DNA of 64,000 bases, taken from assembly GCA_025153775.1 (NCBI GenBank), contig JAOALC010000001.1, positions 186,001 to 250,000 of the forward strand, given 5' to 3'. The notes beneath the pieces were generated by a model that saw nothing but the letters and a program-made list of their open reading frames with translations, was not told where the DNA came from and did not search any database. Within the stretch, counting starts at the first letter, position 1. The number at the start of each line of letters is the position of its first letter. This DNA comes from SAR92 clade bacterium H231 (GTDB lineage: Bacteria > Pseudomonadota > Gammaproteobacteria > Pseudomonadales > Porticoccaceae). Of the stretch, positions 46,499 through 55,409 are shown piece after piece. The position numbers were made by a program, and so were the translations under genes.

Positions 46499-47044
46499 TT
46501 AAGTATTAGAATCTAATTCTTCAATAGTACGGTTGTGGTTGGTATAGATGCAGATATCACCGGCGATTTTCAAGCCCTGCTCAACAATATCTCGGGCACC
46601 TAACTCAGTGTTATCCAGCAGTGCGCGAGCGGCGGACTGGGCGAAGGGGCCGCCAGAGCCAATGGCGATTAGGTCGTCTTCGGGCTGAATAACATCACCG
46701 TTACCGGTAATAATCAGTGAGGCTTCTGCATCTGCTACGGCGAGCAGGGCCTCGAGCTTGCGCAGAATACGATCGGTGCGCCAGTCTTTAGCCAGCTCGA
46801 CTGCAGCCTTGGTCAAGTTACCCTGATGCTGTTCCAGTTTGGCTTCGAAGCGCTCAAAAAGAGTAAAGGCATCGGCAGTACCGCCAGCAAAACCGGCAAT
46901 CACCTGATTCTTATACAGCCGGCGGACCTTGCGGGCATTGCCTTTCATAATGGTATTGCCGAGACTTACCTGGCCGTCGCCACCAATCACCACTTTGCCG
47001 TTGCGTCTCACCGATAAAATGGTTGTTCCACGATACTGTTCCAT
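46499..47044 (-). CDS. hslV: HslV peptidase subunit of the HslUV protease
   Basis: 181 aa proteasome-beta-like peptidase. A six-residue propeptide (MEQYRG) precedes the catalytic Thr (T7) in [19 protein letters not shown]. Conserved lysine and glycine motifs NARKVRRLY and [10 protein letters not shown] follow. It forms a double hexamer capped by HslU and degrades damaged or regulatory proteins. First gene of hslV-hslU-DUF971. Confidence 0.97.
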   Translation of the reverse strand: MEQYRGTTILSVRRNGKVVIGGDGQVSLGNTIMKGNARKVRRLYKNQVIAGFAGGTADAFTLFERFEAKLEQHQGNLTKAAVELAKDWRTDRILRKLEALLAVADAEASLIITGNGDVIQPEDDLIAIGSGGPFAQSAARALLDNTELGARDIVEQGLKIAGDICIYTNHNRTIEELDSNT

Positions 47045-47129
47045 CTCTTAGATTACCTTTAAATTTTTTGCCTGTTTTAGAGATGGGGGCTGTGCCTTAA
47101 ATATCAATGGTTGAGGGTTAATTAATCTT

Positions 47130-48566
47130 TTATAGATGGCCCTGATTTTTCAGGTCGTCCACGCAGGCAAGAATACTTTCCCTGAGCGTGCTGACAATAA
47201 AGTCCACCTGTTCGCGGTTGATAATCAGCGGCGGGGACATCACATTGAGGTTAATAATGGGGCGTACAATCAACCCTCTGCTATCTGCCTGATTGGATAT
47301 CCACTTGCCGATATCAAGTTCTTCGTCGAAGCGCTGTTTGCTGGCTTTATCCTTTACAAATTCGACACAGGCCATTAGACCCAGGCCGCGCACATCGCCG
47401 ACAATAGGCAGGTCGGAGAGAGTTTTCAGCTGAGCCTGAAAATAGGGGCCAATAGCTTTCACATGGCTGAGTAGCTGCTCCCGCTCCATAATTTCAATAT
47501 TTTTGAGAGCGGCGGCACAGGCTACCGGGTGGCCCGAATAGGTAAATCCATGGGTAAAGCAGCGGCCATGGCCCAGTTCGCTGATCACCTGGTGGATTTT
47601 GCTGGAGTAAATGGTGGCTCCCAGTGGCTGATAGCCAGAGGTGAGGCCCTTGGCAGAACAGATAATATCCGGCTGAAAGTCAAACACTTCTTTGGAGGCA
47701 AACCAGTGGCCCAGGCGGCCAAAGGCTGTGACGACTTCGTCTGACACATAGAGAACATCGTATTTTTGGCAGATTTCCCAGGTGCCACGATGGTAGCCTT
47801 GCGGTGGAACTATCACCCCCCCAGCACCAAATATAGGTTCGGCAAAAAAGGCAGCGACTCTATCTGGGCCAACCTCAAGAATTTTATCTTCCAGCTCTTG
47901 CAGTTTAGCGGCCAAAAAATCAGTTTCGCTGATGCCCTCAGATCCGCCGCACTCCTCAGCTCTGTAGTAGTTGGGGCAGGAAATATGGTGGATAGTATCC
48001 TGAATATAATCAAACTCCGGCGGATGATCTCCCGGCTTGCCTCCTATAGACATAGAGGCATAGGTAGAGCCATGGTAGGAGTTGACCCTAGAGATAATAT
48101 GCTTTTTGTCCTGCTTGTTGCGGCAGTTCTGGTAAAAATGAATCAGCCGGTAAGCCGTATCTATAGCCGTAGAGCCACCGCAGGACAGCGCCACATGATT
48201 GAGATCGCCCGGGGCCAGTTCGGCAAGTTTGGTAGCCAGGCTAGCAGCGGGAATATTGGTCATATCCACAAATGGACTGGCATAGGCCATTTTGCGCACC
48301 TGATCGGCAATGGCATCGGCCATTTCATTGCGGCCCAGACCTATATTGGTGCACCAGAGACCGCCCACAGCATCCAGATAGCGATTGCCATCAGTATCAT
48401 AGATATAGGCACCCTCGGCGGCCGCTATAGGCAGGGCTCCCTCCTCGGCAATGGCATCAAAGATTTGCCAGGGATGCAGAAAATGTGCCCTGTCAGTCTC
48501 AGAGATAGCGGCGGTGTCGTACTGGGAAAAGTCGCTGGGGTCTTTAACATCGGTGGAAAAAGGCAT
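47130..48566 (-). CDS. Class III (omega) aminotransferase
   Basis: 478 aa PLP enzyme. The cofactor lysine is in ICSAKGLTSGYQPLGATI, the preceding aspartate in VLYVSDEVVTAFGR, and the substrate-loop motif is GGLWCTNIGLGR. It transfers an amino group from an omega-amino acid or amine to pyruvate or similar; SpuC-type putrescine/GABA or beta-alanine use is possible. The frame is open to 48635, but the ATG at 48566 gives a length close to relatives; its ribosome binding site is weak. The DUF2459 gene lies upstream on the same strand, and gabD and a second aminotransferase are nearby. Confidence 0.88.
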   Translation of the reverse strand: MPFSTDVKDPSDFSQYDTAAISETDRAHFLHPWQIFDAIAEEGALPIAAAEGAYIYDTDGNRYLDAVGGLWCTNIGLGRNEMADAIADQVRKMAYASPFVDMTNIPAASLATKLAELAPGDLNHVALSCGGSTAIDTAYRLIHFYQNCRNKQDKKHIISRVNSYHGSTYASMSIGGKPGDHPPEFDYIQDTIHHISCPNYYRAEECGGSEGISETDFLAAKLQELEDKILEVGPDRVAAFFAEPIFGAGGVIVPPQGYHRGTWEICQKYDVLYVSDEVVTAFGRLGHWFASKEVFDFQPDIICSAKGLTSGYQPLGATIYSSKIHQVISELGHGRCFTHGFTYSGHPVACAAALKNIEIMEREQLLSHVKAIGPYFQAQLKTLSDLPIVGDVRGLGLMACVEFVKDKASKQRFDEELDIGKWISNQADSRGLIVRPIINLNVMSPPLIINREQVDFIVSTLRESILACVDDLKNQGHL

Positions 48567-48650
48567 AGGAAGCTCTGGTGGAAATGGAATGTCACCAATG
48601 TACTGGTCTGAGCATTCCAAGGCTAATACCCCCAACTGGGTGCAATACTT

Positions 48651-49205
48651 TTAATGACTTGGCAGATAACCATTTTTGCGCACATTGCGCTCAACCTGCC
48701 CGGGGAGGAAGTTAAACATGGGCAGTAGGCGCAAACCGGCGCGGCTAAGCCCATAGGCTGTCCAGTTATTGCAGGTATTAAGGGCGAGATAAATACCTCG
48801 CGACTTAAAGAACTGGGTACCGCAATGTCTATCGCGGACCTTGGTGGGCTGGTTGCCCTTGTCCAGCTTAAAGTGGCGGCTGATAAACAGCGCCACAGAC
48901 TCCATTAGAGAGCCACTGATGGAGATGCTATAGATGGCCGCAGAGTCGCTAAGGGCCTCACGCAGGTCATTGCTACCCAGCAGGCCAACCACTGCGGAAG
49001 TGGGTAAAAACAGTGCCCGCAATCCAAGCCAGGCCGGCTGATGCTCGGCACCGTAGTAGCGGTAATCGCCCCAGCCGACTCTAATCCACTGGCAGTCGGG
49101 GAAATACGGCCGCAGCTGGGGTACTGCTTGCAACAGTACCTCGGCGGGCAGGGCGAGATGGGTATGAATACCATCGCGAATAAAATGTAGTACTGGATCG
49201 GACAT
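48651..49205 (-). CDS. DUF2459 family protein
   Basis: 184 aa. The family pattern is visible: an N-terminal RDGIHTHLALP strand, RVGWGDYRYYG, a middle SGSLMESVALFIS helix and the NTCNNWTAYGLSRAG motif with conserved Cys and Asn, as in TIGR02117/DUF2459 proteins. It has no clear signal peptide. Function unknown; the Cys/His/Asn pattern suggests a hydrolase-like fold but I cannot confirm it. GAGGGGAA lies just before the ATG. It is divergent from gabD. Confidence 0.75.
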   Translation of the reverse strand: MSDPVLHFIRDGIHTHLALPAEVLLQAVPQLRPYFPDCQWIRVGWGDYRYYGAEHQPAWLGLRALFLPTSAVVGLLGSNDLREALSDSAAIYSISISGSLMESVALFISRHFKLDKGNQPTKVRDRHCGTQFFKSRGIYLALNTCNNWTAYGLSRAGLRLLPMFNFLPGQVERNVRKNGYLPSH

Positions 49206-49368
49206 TCTGTTCCCCTCAGCCTTTTAGGTTACAGGTTTTCTACGCCGCCTTATAGCCTATCTACCTAATCATGGGTATTGTTCCCAGTGGCCCTGTAAAC
49301 CATTATTTGCTTCAGATAAGCTATGCTTAGTGGCGATTTATCCACAACATTAGCAATCAGATTAAATA

Positions 49369-50844
49369 ATGGAAACTCCCATGACATTGACACTCAACGA
49401 TAGCAGCTTAATTAAATCTCAGTCCTTTATAGATGGTCATTGGATCCATGCTGACTCTGGCGAAACATTGGCGGTGACCAACCCGGCTACCAATGAAACT
49501 CTGATTGAGGTGGCTAAGTGCGGCACAGCAGAGACCAGGCGCATGATTGAGGCGGCACAGGTGGCACAGCGAGCCTGGGCCAAGACTACCGCCAAAGAGC
49601 GCGCTGCGCTGTTGCGCAAATGGTTTAACCTGATAATGGAAAACCAGGAAGATTTGGCTCAACTATTGACCGCAGAGCAGGGCAAGCCATTGGCCGAGGC
49701 GCGCGGCGAAATAGCCTATGGCGCCAACTATGTTGAGTGGTTTAGTGAAGAGTCCAAGCGGGTTTACGGCGATATTATTCCCCAGCCATCCAATGACAAG
49801 CGCATTATGGTGATCAAACAACCAGTGGGGGTGGTAGCCTGTATTACGCCCTGGAATTTCCCCAATGCCATGCTGACACGCAAAATTGCCCCGGCTATTG
49901 CCGCTGGTTGCGCTGTGGTCTGTAAGCCAGCCAATGCCACACCACTGTCGGCGCTGGCACTGATGGAGCTGGCTGAGCGCGCCGGTTTCCCCAAAGGGCT
50001 GGTGAATATGGTCACTGGTCGCACCGCGGAAATTGGAGCCGAGATTACCAGTAACCCCATAGTGCGCAAAGTGACCTTCACCGGTTCTACGCCGGTGGGC
50101 AAGCAGCTGATGGCGGAATGCGCACAGACGGTCAAACGCACCTCCATGGAACTGGGTGGCAATGCCCCCTTTATTGTATTTGATGATGCAGATATAGATG
50201 CTGCTGTGCAGGGGGCTCTGGTCTCCAAGTATCGCAATGCGGGCCAGACCTGTGTCTGTTCCAATCGGCTGATTATTCAGGCGGGAATCTATGATGAGTT
50301 CGCAGCCAAACTCGCCGAAGCAGTAAAAGCTCTGGTGCTGGGCAATGGCGCCGATCAGGGCGTTACTGTTGGCCCACTGATTGACGAAAAAGCTGCCACT
50401 GGGGTCTGTGAGTTTATCGATGATGCGGTAGCCAAAGGCGCAACCCTGGCTCTGGGCGGTGGCCGCAGTGAGCTGGGCGGTACCTTTGTGGAACCGACTA
50501 TTTTGACCCATGTCACCAGAGATATGCGGGTCTTCTCAGAAGAGATTTTTGGGCCTGTGGCGCCGCTGTTTAAGTTTGAAACAGAGGAGCAGGTGGTGGA
50601 GATGGCCAATGATACTGAATTTGGTCTGGCCGCCTATTTTTACTCCAGAGATATAGGCAGGGTGTACCGCGTGGCAGAGCAGCTTGAATACGGCATTGTT
50701 GGCGTTAACGAAGGCATTATCTCCAATGAGATGGCCCCCTTTGGGGGTGTTAAGGAATCTGGCAGTGGCCGCGAGGGTTCCAAGTACGGTATGGATGACT
50801 ATATGGATATCAAATATATCTGTATGGGTGGCATTGATAAATAG
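49369..50844 (+). CDS. gabD: NAD(P)-dependent succinate-semialdehyde dehydrogenase
   Basis: 491 aa aldehyde dehydrogenase. Family core: [18 protein letters not shown], catalytic glutamate in [12 protein letters not shown] and catalytic cysteine in [11 protein letters not shown]. It matches GabD-type enzymes that oxidise succinate semialdehyde (from GABA) to succinate, though glutarate semialdehyde cannot be excluded. ATG 49369 is used; ATG 49381 with GGAA upstream is equally possible. A class III aminotransferase follows after 29 bases, giving the two enzymes needed for an omega-amino acid such as GABA. Confidence 0.9.
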   Translation: METPMTLTLNDSSLIKSQSFIDGHWIHADSGETLAVTNPATNETLIEVAKCGTAETRRMIEAAQVAQRAWAKTTAKERAALLRKWFNLIMENQEDLAQLLTAEQGKPLAEARGEIAYGANYVEWFSEESKRVYGDIIPQPSNDKRIMVIKQPVGVVACITPWNFPNAMLTRKIAPAIAAGCAVVCKPANATPLSALALMELAERAGFPKGLVNMVTGRTAEIGAEITSNPIVRKVTFTGSTPVGKQLMAECAQTVKRTSMELGGNAPFIVFDDADIDAAVQGALVSKYRNAGQTCVCSNRLIIQAGIYDEFAAKLAEAVKALVLGNGADQGVTVGPLIDEKAATGVCEFIDDAVAKGATLALGGGRSELGGTFVEPTILTHVTRDMRVFSEEIFGPVAPLFKFETEEQVVEMANDTEFGLAAYFYSRDIGRVYRVAEQLEYGIVGVNEGIISNEMAPFGGVKESGSGREGSKYGMDDYMDIKYICMGGIDK

Positions 50845-50873
50845 CAATACAGGTAAAGACAGAAGAGACAAAT

Positions 50874-52223
50874 ATGACACATTTGATTTACCCAACAACC
50901 AATTTTAAAGCCATAGAGCAGATCACCATCGAGCGGGGTGAGGGCTGCTATGTCTGGGATAAAGACGGCAAGCAGTACCTTGAGGGCCTGGCTGGCCTCT
51001 GGTGCACAGCGCTGGGCTATGGCAACCAGGAACTGATCAATGCCACCACCGAGCAGATGAGTAAGCTGACCTTTAGCCATATGTTTGGTGGCAAGACCCA
51101 CCAGATGGCCATTGATCTGGCAGATAAGCTTGCCGATATGATTCCCATGCAAGATGCAGTTTTGTCTTTCGGTAACTCTGGCAGCGATGCCAACGATACT
51201 CATATCAAGTTACTGCGCTATTACCATGAAGCCATAGGCAAGCCAGAGCGCCGCAAGATTATTGCCCGCGAGCGATCCTACCATGGCGTAACTGTTGCCG
51301 CTGCCTCTCTCACCGGTCTGCCTGTGACTCAGAATCACTTTGATTTGCCTGTGGATGCGCTGGGTATTCTGCGCACCGATCATCCCCACTACTACAGGGG
51401 TAAGCAGGGAGATGAGTCTGAAACAGAGTTTGTCGACCGTATTGTCGGCAATCTCGAAGCCATGATTGTGCGCGAGGGGCCAGAGACCATTGCGGCCTTT
51501 ATCGCTGAGCCTATCACTGGTGCCAGTGGCGTAATTGTTCCGCCTGAGGGTTACTACCAAAAGGTCCAGGCGGTGCTGAACCGCTACGGCATTATGTTTT
51601 GGGCCGATGAGGTGATTACCGGCTTTGGCCGCACGGGCAACGATTTTGGCTGCACCACCATGGCCATTGAGTCGCCAGATATGATGACCTTTGCCAAGCA
51701 GCTGTCGTCTGCCTATATGCCCATTAGCGCCTCGGCTATTCGCCGCGAAATGTACGATGCCATGATAGAGCAGAGCGCCAGCGCCGGAGCCTTTGGTCAT
51801 GGCTATACCTATTCTGGTCACCCGGTGGCCTGTGCTGTTGCTCTCAAGACCCTGGAAATATATCAGCGCGACAAGATTTTTGAAAAGGCCGCAGTGAGCG
51901 GTGCCTATCTGCAAAAGCGTCTGGCTGAATTTGCCGACCATCCTCTGGTGGGAGAGGTGCGTGGCAGCGGTTTGATTGGCGCGCTGGAGTTGGTGGCTAA
52001 CAAAGAAACAGGAGAGCCCTTTGTGGGCGGTGCAGTGGGTGGTTATGCACAGAAAATGGCCCAGGATAATGGCTTGCTGATTCGCACTGTGGCGGGTTCC
52101 TGTCTGGGTTTTTGCCCGCCGCTAATTATTACCAATGAGCAGATTGATGAAATGATCGAGAAAGTGGCTCCGGCTCTGGATGCGACATTGGATCATTGCA
52201 AAAAAGAGAATTTACTCAGGTAG
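50874..52223 (+). CDS. Class III (omega) aminotransferase paired with gabD
   Basis: 449 aa PLP enzyme. FGNSGSDANDTHIKLLRYY is the cofactor phosphate region, RSYHGVT the following loop, WADEVITGFGRTG the aspartate region, and the PLP lysine is in MMTFAKQLSSAYMPISAS. It resembles pyruvate-dependent putrescine/GABA/beta-alanine aminotransferases. It is 29 bases after gabD on the same strand, so the pair likely converts an omega-amino acid to a dicarboxylate. The stop is 3 bases from the convergent FGGY kinase. Confidence 0.9.
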   Translation: MTHLIYPTTNFKAIEQITIERGEGCYVWDKDGKQYLEGLAGLWCTALGYGNQELINATTEQMSKLTFSHMFGGKTHQMAIDLADKLADMIPMQDAVLSFGNSGSDANDTHIKLLRYYHEAIGKPERRKIIARERSYHGVTVAAASLTGLPVTQNHFDLPVDALGILRTDHPHYYRGKQGDESETEFVDRIVGNLEAMIVREGPETIAAFIAEPITGASGVIVPPEGYYQKVQAVLNRYGIMFWADEVITGFGRTGNDFGCTTMAIESPDMMTFAKQLSSAYMPISASAIRREMYDAMIEQSASAGAFGHGYTYSGHPVACAVALKTLEIYQRDKIFEKAAVSGAYLQKRLAEFADHPLVGEVRGSGLIGALELVANKETGEPFVGGAVGGYAQKMAQDNGLLIRTVAGSCLGFCPPLIITNEQIDEMIEKVAPALDATLDHCKKENLLR

Positions 52224-52226
52224 ATA

Positions 52227-53780
52227 TCAAAGTCCAACTATGGATTTAATCGCCTGGTAACCGGGCTTTAAATGCCCATACATTTTTTTATACACCTTAT
52301 TGTAAAGTTCATTGTAGATATGCTGATTGGCAGGTACAGGCTCAAAGCGATCTGCTACATGGGTCATCTGCGACACTGCGGTCTCAAAGTCTGAGTGTAT
52401 GCCGGTGCCCACAGCAGTTGCAATAGCAGCGCCCAAACCAGAGGCCTCGTAGGTGTGGGGGCGCTCTACCGGCATGCCAAAGATATCTGCAGTGATCTGC
52501 ATAATCTGATCACTCTGGGAGCCGCCACCGGAGACCACTAGGCGTCTGAGTGGTTTGCCGCTGCGTTTTTCGAGTAGCTCTTTGCCCTCACGCAGGGCAT
52601 AGGTAAGCCCTTCAATCATGGCCCGGTACATATGGGCCCTAGTATGCACATCGCTAAAACCCACAATAGCGCCCTTGGCTTCTGGCCCGGCACTGTTGGT
52701 TCCGGTTCCCCAGTAGGGCTGTAATATCAGGCCCATGGAGCCAGCTGGTACGGCTTTTAAAAGCTCATCAAACAGGGTTTCAGGCGCTACCCCGGATTTA
52801 TCCGCTAGGTTTTGCTCATGTAGACCAAATTGCTGTTTAAACCAATTGACCATCCAATAGCCGCGCTCAACCATCACTTCCACATTGAATGATCCTGGAA
52901 TAACGCCCGGATAGGCCGGGTGGTAGGCTATAGCCTCCAAATATCTGTCGCTGGTGATATTCAATGTGGCCATGGTGCCGTAACTTAAACTGCCAGTCTC
53001 TGCATCCAGACAGCCAGTCCCTAGCACCTCACAGGCTTTATCTGAGCCGCTGGAGATAACTGCTAGCCCCTCTGGAATACCGGTCTGCAGTGCAGCTTCT
53101 GGGCTAATATGGCCCAGTATTTGTCCCGCTGCCTTTAACTCCGGAAGCATTTCGGCCCTAATGGGCACAGCCCGCCATTTCCAATCCGATGTCGCCGCCC
53201 ATCCAAGTTTTTTAAAATCGAAGGGCACATAGCCCACCTGGCTGGCAACAGCATCTGTGTACTGGCCAGTGAGTTTGTAGGTCTGATAGCCGGATAGCAG
53301 CAGGAACTTATCTACCTTATCCCAGAGTTGGGGTTCTTCCTGCGCCATCCAGCTAGCCTCTGCCTGCTGGTGTACCTGGTCGACAAAGCCTTTGGCTTTA
53401 ATCAGGCTCATCAACGCTGATTCCAATGCGCCAAGCTGGGGCTGAGTATCAACCTGTCGCTGATCCATATAGGTGATGGCGGGGCGCAGAGGTTGATTGT
53501 CGGAACCCATAGCAACAGCAGTGGCGCGCTGAGTAGTGATGGAGACACCTATAATCTTTTCGATTGGGAAATCGACCATAGGCCAGAGTTGCTGGCAGGC
53601 CTCGCACAATGAGGTCCAAAAATAGTCAGCCTCCTGTTCAGCCCAGCCGGGCTGAGTGGAAAAATAGGGCTCTATCTCGACTTTGCTTTTCGCAACCAGA
53701 GTACCCAGCTGGTCAAAGATCATTGCCCGGACGCTCTGGGTGCCATTGTCTATGGCTAAAAAATAGGCCGGTTTATTCAT
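52227..53780 (-). CDS. FGGY-family carbohydrate kinase
   Basis: 517 aa, ASKHA kinase. N-terminal phosphate loop FLAIDNGTQSVRAMIFD (about 6-22), YMDQRQ substrate-side motif, GTGTNSAGPEAKG, and the C-terminal FGGY signature-like VVSGGGSQSDQIMQITADIFG. Sequence alone does not tell glycerol from other polyols or sugars; it is not an obvious GlpK. Start at ATG 53780 with GGTGG upstream. It is the last gene behind the AGPS-like and GlpD-like genes on the minus strand, which points to a three-carbon polyol or derivative. Confidence 0.88.
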   Translation of the reverse strand: MNKPAYFLAIDNGTQSVRAMIFDQLGTLVAKSKVEIEPYFSTQPGWAEQEADYFWTSLCEACQQLWPMVDFPIEKIIGVSITTQRATAVAMGSDNQPLRPAITYMDQRQVDTQPQLGALESALMSLIKAKGFVDQVHQQAEASWMAQEEPQLWDKVDKFLLLSGYQTYKLTGQYTDAVASQVGYVPFDFKKLGWAATSDWKWRAVPIRAEMLPELKAAGQILGHISPEAALQTGIPEGLAVISSGSDKACEVLGTGCLDAETGSLSYGTMATLNITSDRYLEAIAYHPAYPGVIPGSFNVEVMVERGYWMVNWFKQQFGLHEQNLADKSGVAPETLFDELLKAVPAGSMGLILQPYWGTGTNSAGPEAKGAIVGFSDVHTRAHMYRAMIEGLTYALREGKELLEKRSGKPLRRLVVSGGGSQSDQIMQITADIFGMPVERPHTYEASGLGAAIATAVGTGIHSDFETAVSQMTHVADRFEPVPANQHIYNELYNKVYKKMYGHLKPGYQAIKSIVGL

Positions 53781-53803
53781 AACTGCCACCGTTATTATTA
53801 GTT

Positions 53804-55405
53804 TTACAGGTTATTTTTGTGGTCAGGAAAATAGTAAAAACGCTGCCAAATATCCTGGTAGCGGCTGAGCTCAGACTGCCACTGCTGCTGGTCCCAGCCC
53901 AGTTCGGTCATGCAAATCTCTCTGACCGGCGCAAATATCTCAGAGCCGCCATCGGCCAGACACATGCCCAGCCTAGTGCGGCGCAGCAGTAGATCATCTA
54001 GATGCTGCACCTGCTCATGGCGCGCCGCCCAGCGGCATTCCGCCAGACAAAATTGGGTGTCGCCAATGGGCCTGCGCTCTTCGCTGCTAGCTTCAGCCAA
54101 GATGGTTTCTGCGCTATCTCCGTAGCGTCCCAGCAGGCGCTGCCCCCAGGCTGGGTTATCTGGTACCAGAGTTGCTGCATCAATAGTCGGCGCACTAAAC
54201 ACATTGTCAGCATCAAAGGCCGCAGGCGCAGGTAGCTTGTCAGCCGCAGCTTCCAGCGCATCCAGCGCAATCAATCTAAAGGTGGTGAGCTTGCCGCCAC
54301 TCACTGTAATCAGCCCATTGTCTGACCAGGTGGCATGATCGCGGCGCTCTTTTGAGGGATCCTTGGCATCTTCAGAGCCTATAACCGGACGCACGCCTGC
54401 CCAGGTAGAGATAACCTGTGCGCGGGATAAAGGGGTCTGGGGGAATAGGGCATTAAAGCCATCGAGTAAATATTGAGTTTCCTCGGAAGAGATGCTGGCC
54501 TCAATATCCAGATCTTCGTCGTGATCCAGGTCTGTAGTGCCGATCACCGTGGTACCCTCCCAGGGATAGACGTAGATACCACGCTTATCCTGGGGATGTA
54601 ATGAGGTCAGCACATCAGTCACAGGACAGAAACTTTTGGGGATAATCAGATGGCTGCCACGCAGAGGCCGCACGCGCTTTTCTGGATTGAGCTGGTTGCG
54701 CAAATTATCTGCCCAGGCACCTGTGGCATTAATCACCACTGGCGCATTTAACTCTATGCTGTTGCCCTGTTCCGCGTCCTCCACAGCCACGCCACTGACC
54801 TGATCATCAGTGATAAGCAGCTTGCTGACTTTGCAGTAGTTAAGTGCCTGGCCACCCTGGGCCATGCTCTCTTGCAGAACCCGAAGCACCAGTCTCGAGT
54901 CATCGACCATGGCATCTGTGTAGTAGCAGGCGCCTTTTAGGTTCTTAGTTTCTACACCAGGGAAATGCTTGGCCAGCGCCCTGTTGTTGCAGTAGCGATG
55001 GTCGCGAATTCGGGCTAAAAAATCATAGATGGTCAGAATTACGCTCATGGCAAAACGGCCTGGGAAGTTGCCCTTGCCCAGGGCAAAGTAAAAAGCAATG
55101 CGATCTACCAGGCCTGGCGCTTCCCTGAGAAGGCGCTCCCGCTCCTGCAGAGAATGTTTAGTCAGTTTGATATCGCCGGCGGCAAGATAGCGCAGGCCGC
55201 CATGGACCATTTTGGATGAGCGGCTAGAGGTGCCCCAGGAAAAGTCCTGTTGCTCAAGTAACAGAGCCCGATAGCCGCGGCGCACAGCCTCGCGCAGCGC
55301 ACCGGCACCGGTAATGCCGCCGCCTACAATAATAATATCCCAGTGGAGAGATTTTCCCCCGCGCATTTCTGCCAACAATATTTCCCGCGGACTACACTTA
55401 TTCAT
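53804..55405 (-). CDS. Glycerol-3-phosphate dehydrogenase/oxidase (GlpD-like)
   Basis: 533 aa FAD enzyme. Dinucleotide motif IIIVGGGITGAG (about 25-36), the GlpD motif SSRSSKMVHGGLRYL, the catalytic region PLRGSHLIIP, and a C-terminal helical DAO_C domain (about 400-525). GlpD enzymes oxidise glycerol-3-P to dihydroxyacetone phosphate and pass electrons to quinone at the membrane. The ATG is 4 bases after the AGPS-like stop. As neighbour of an alkyl-DHAP-synthase-like protein it may supply or consume DHAP-type substrates. Confidence 0.9.
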   Translation of the reverse strand: MNKCSPREILLAEMRGGKSLHWDIIIVGGGITGAGALREAVRRGYRALLLEQQDFSWGTSSRSSKMVHGGLRYLAAGDIKLTKHSLQERERLLREAPGLVDRIAFYFALGKGNFPGRFAMSVILTIYDFLARIRDHRYCNNRALAKHFPGVETKNLKGACYYTDAMVDDSRLVLRVLQESMAQGGQALNYCKVSKLLITDDQVSGVAVEDAEQGNSIELNAPVVINATGAWADNLRNQLNPEKRVRPLRGSHLIIPKSFCPVTDVLTSLHPQDKRGIYVYPWEGTTVIGTTDLDHDEDLDIEASISSEETQYLLDGFNALFPQTPLSRAQVISTWAGVRPVIGSEDAKDPSKERRDHATWSDNGLITVSGGKLTTFRLIALDALEAAADKLPAPAAFDADNVFSAPTIDAATLVPDNPAWGQRLLGRYGDSAETILAEASSEERRPIGDTQFCLAECRWAARHEQVQHLDDLLLRRTRLGMCLADGGSEIFAPVREICMTELGWDQQQWQSELSRYQDIWQRFYYFPDHKNNL

Positions 55406-55409
55406 GGAT

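Noticed and set aside
47766-50511. Long antisense open frames (about 280 codons) opposite the aminotransferase and gabD genes
   Set aside because: Both genes on the other strand have complete catalytic motifs, and the antisense translations look random. They reflect codon bias only.
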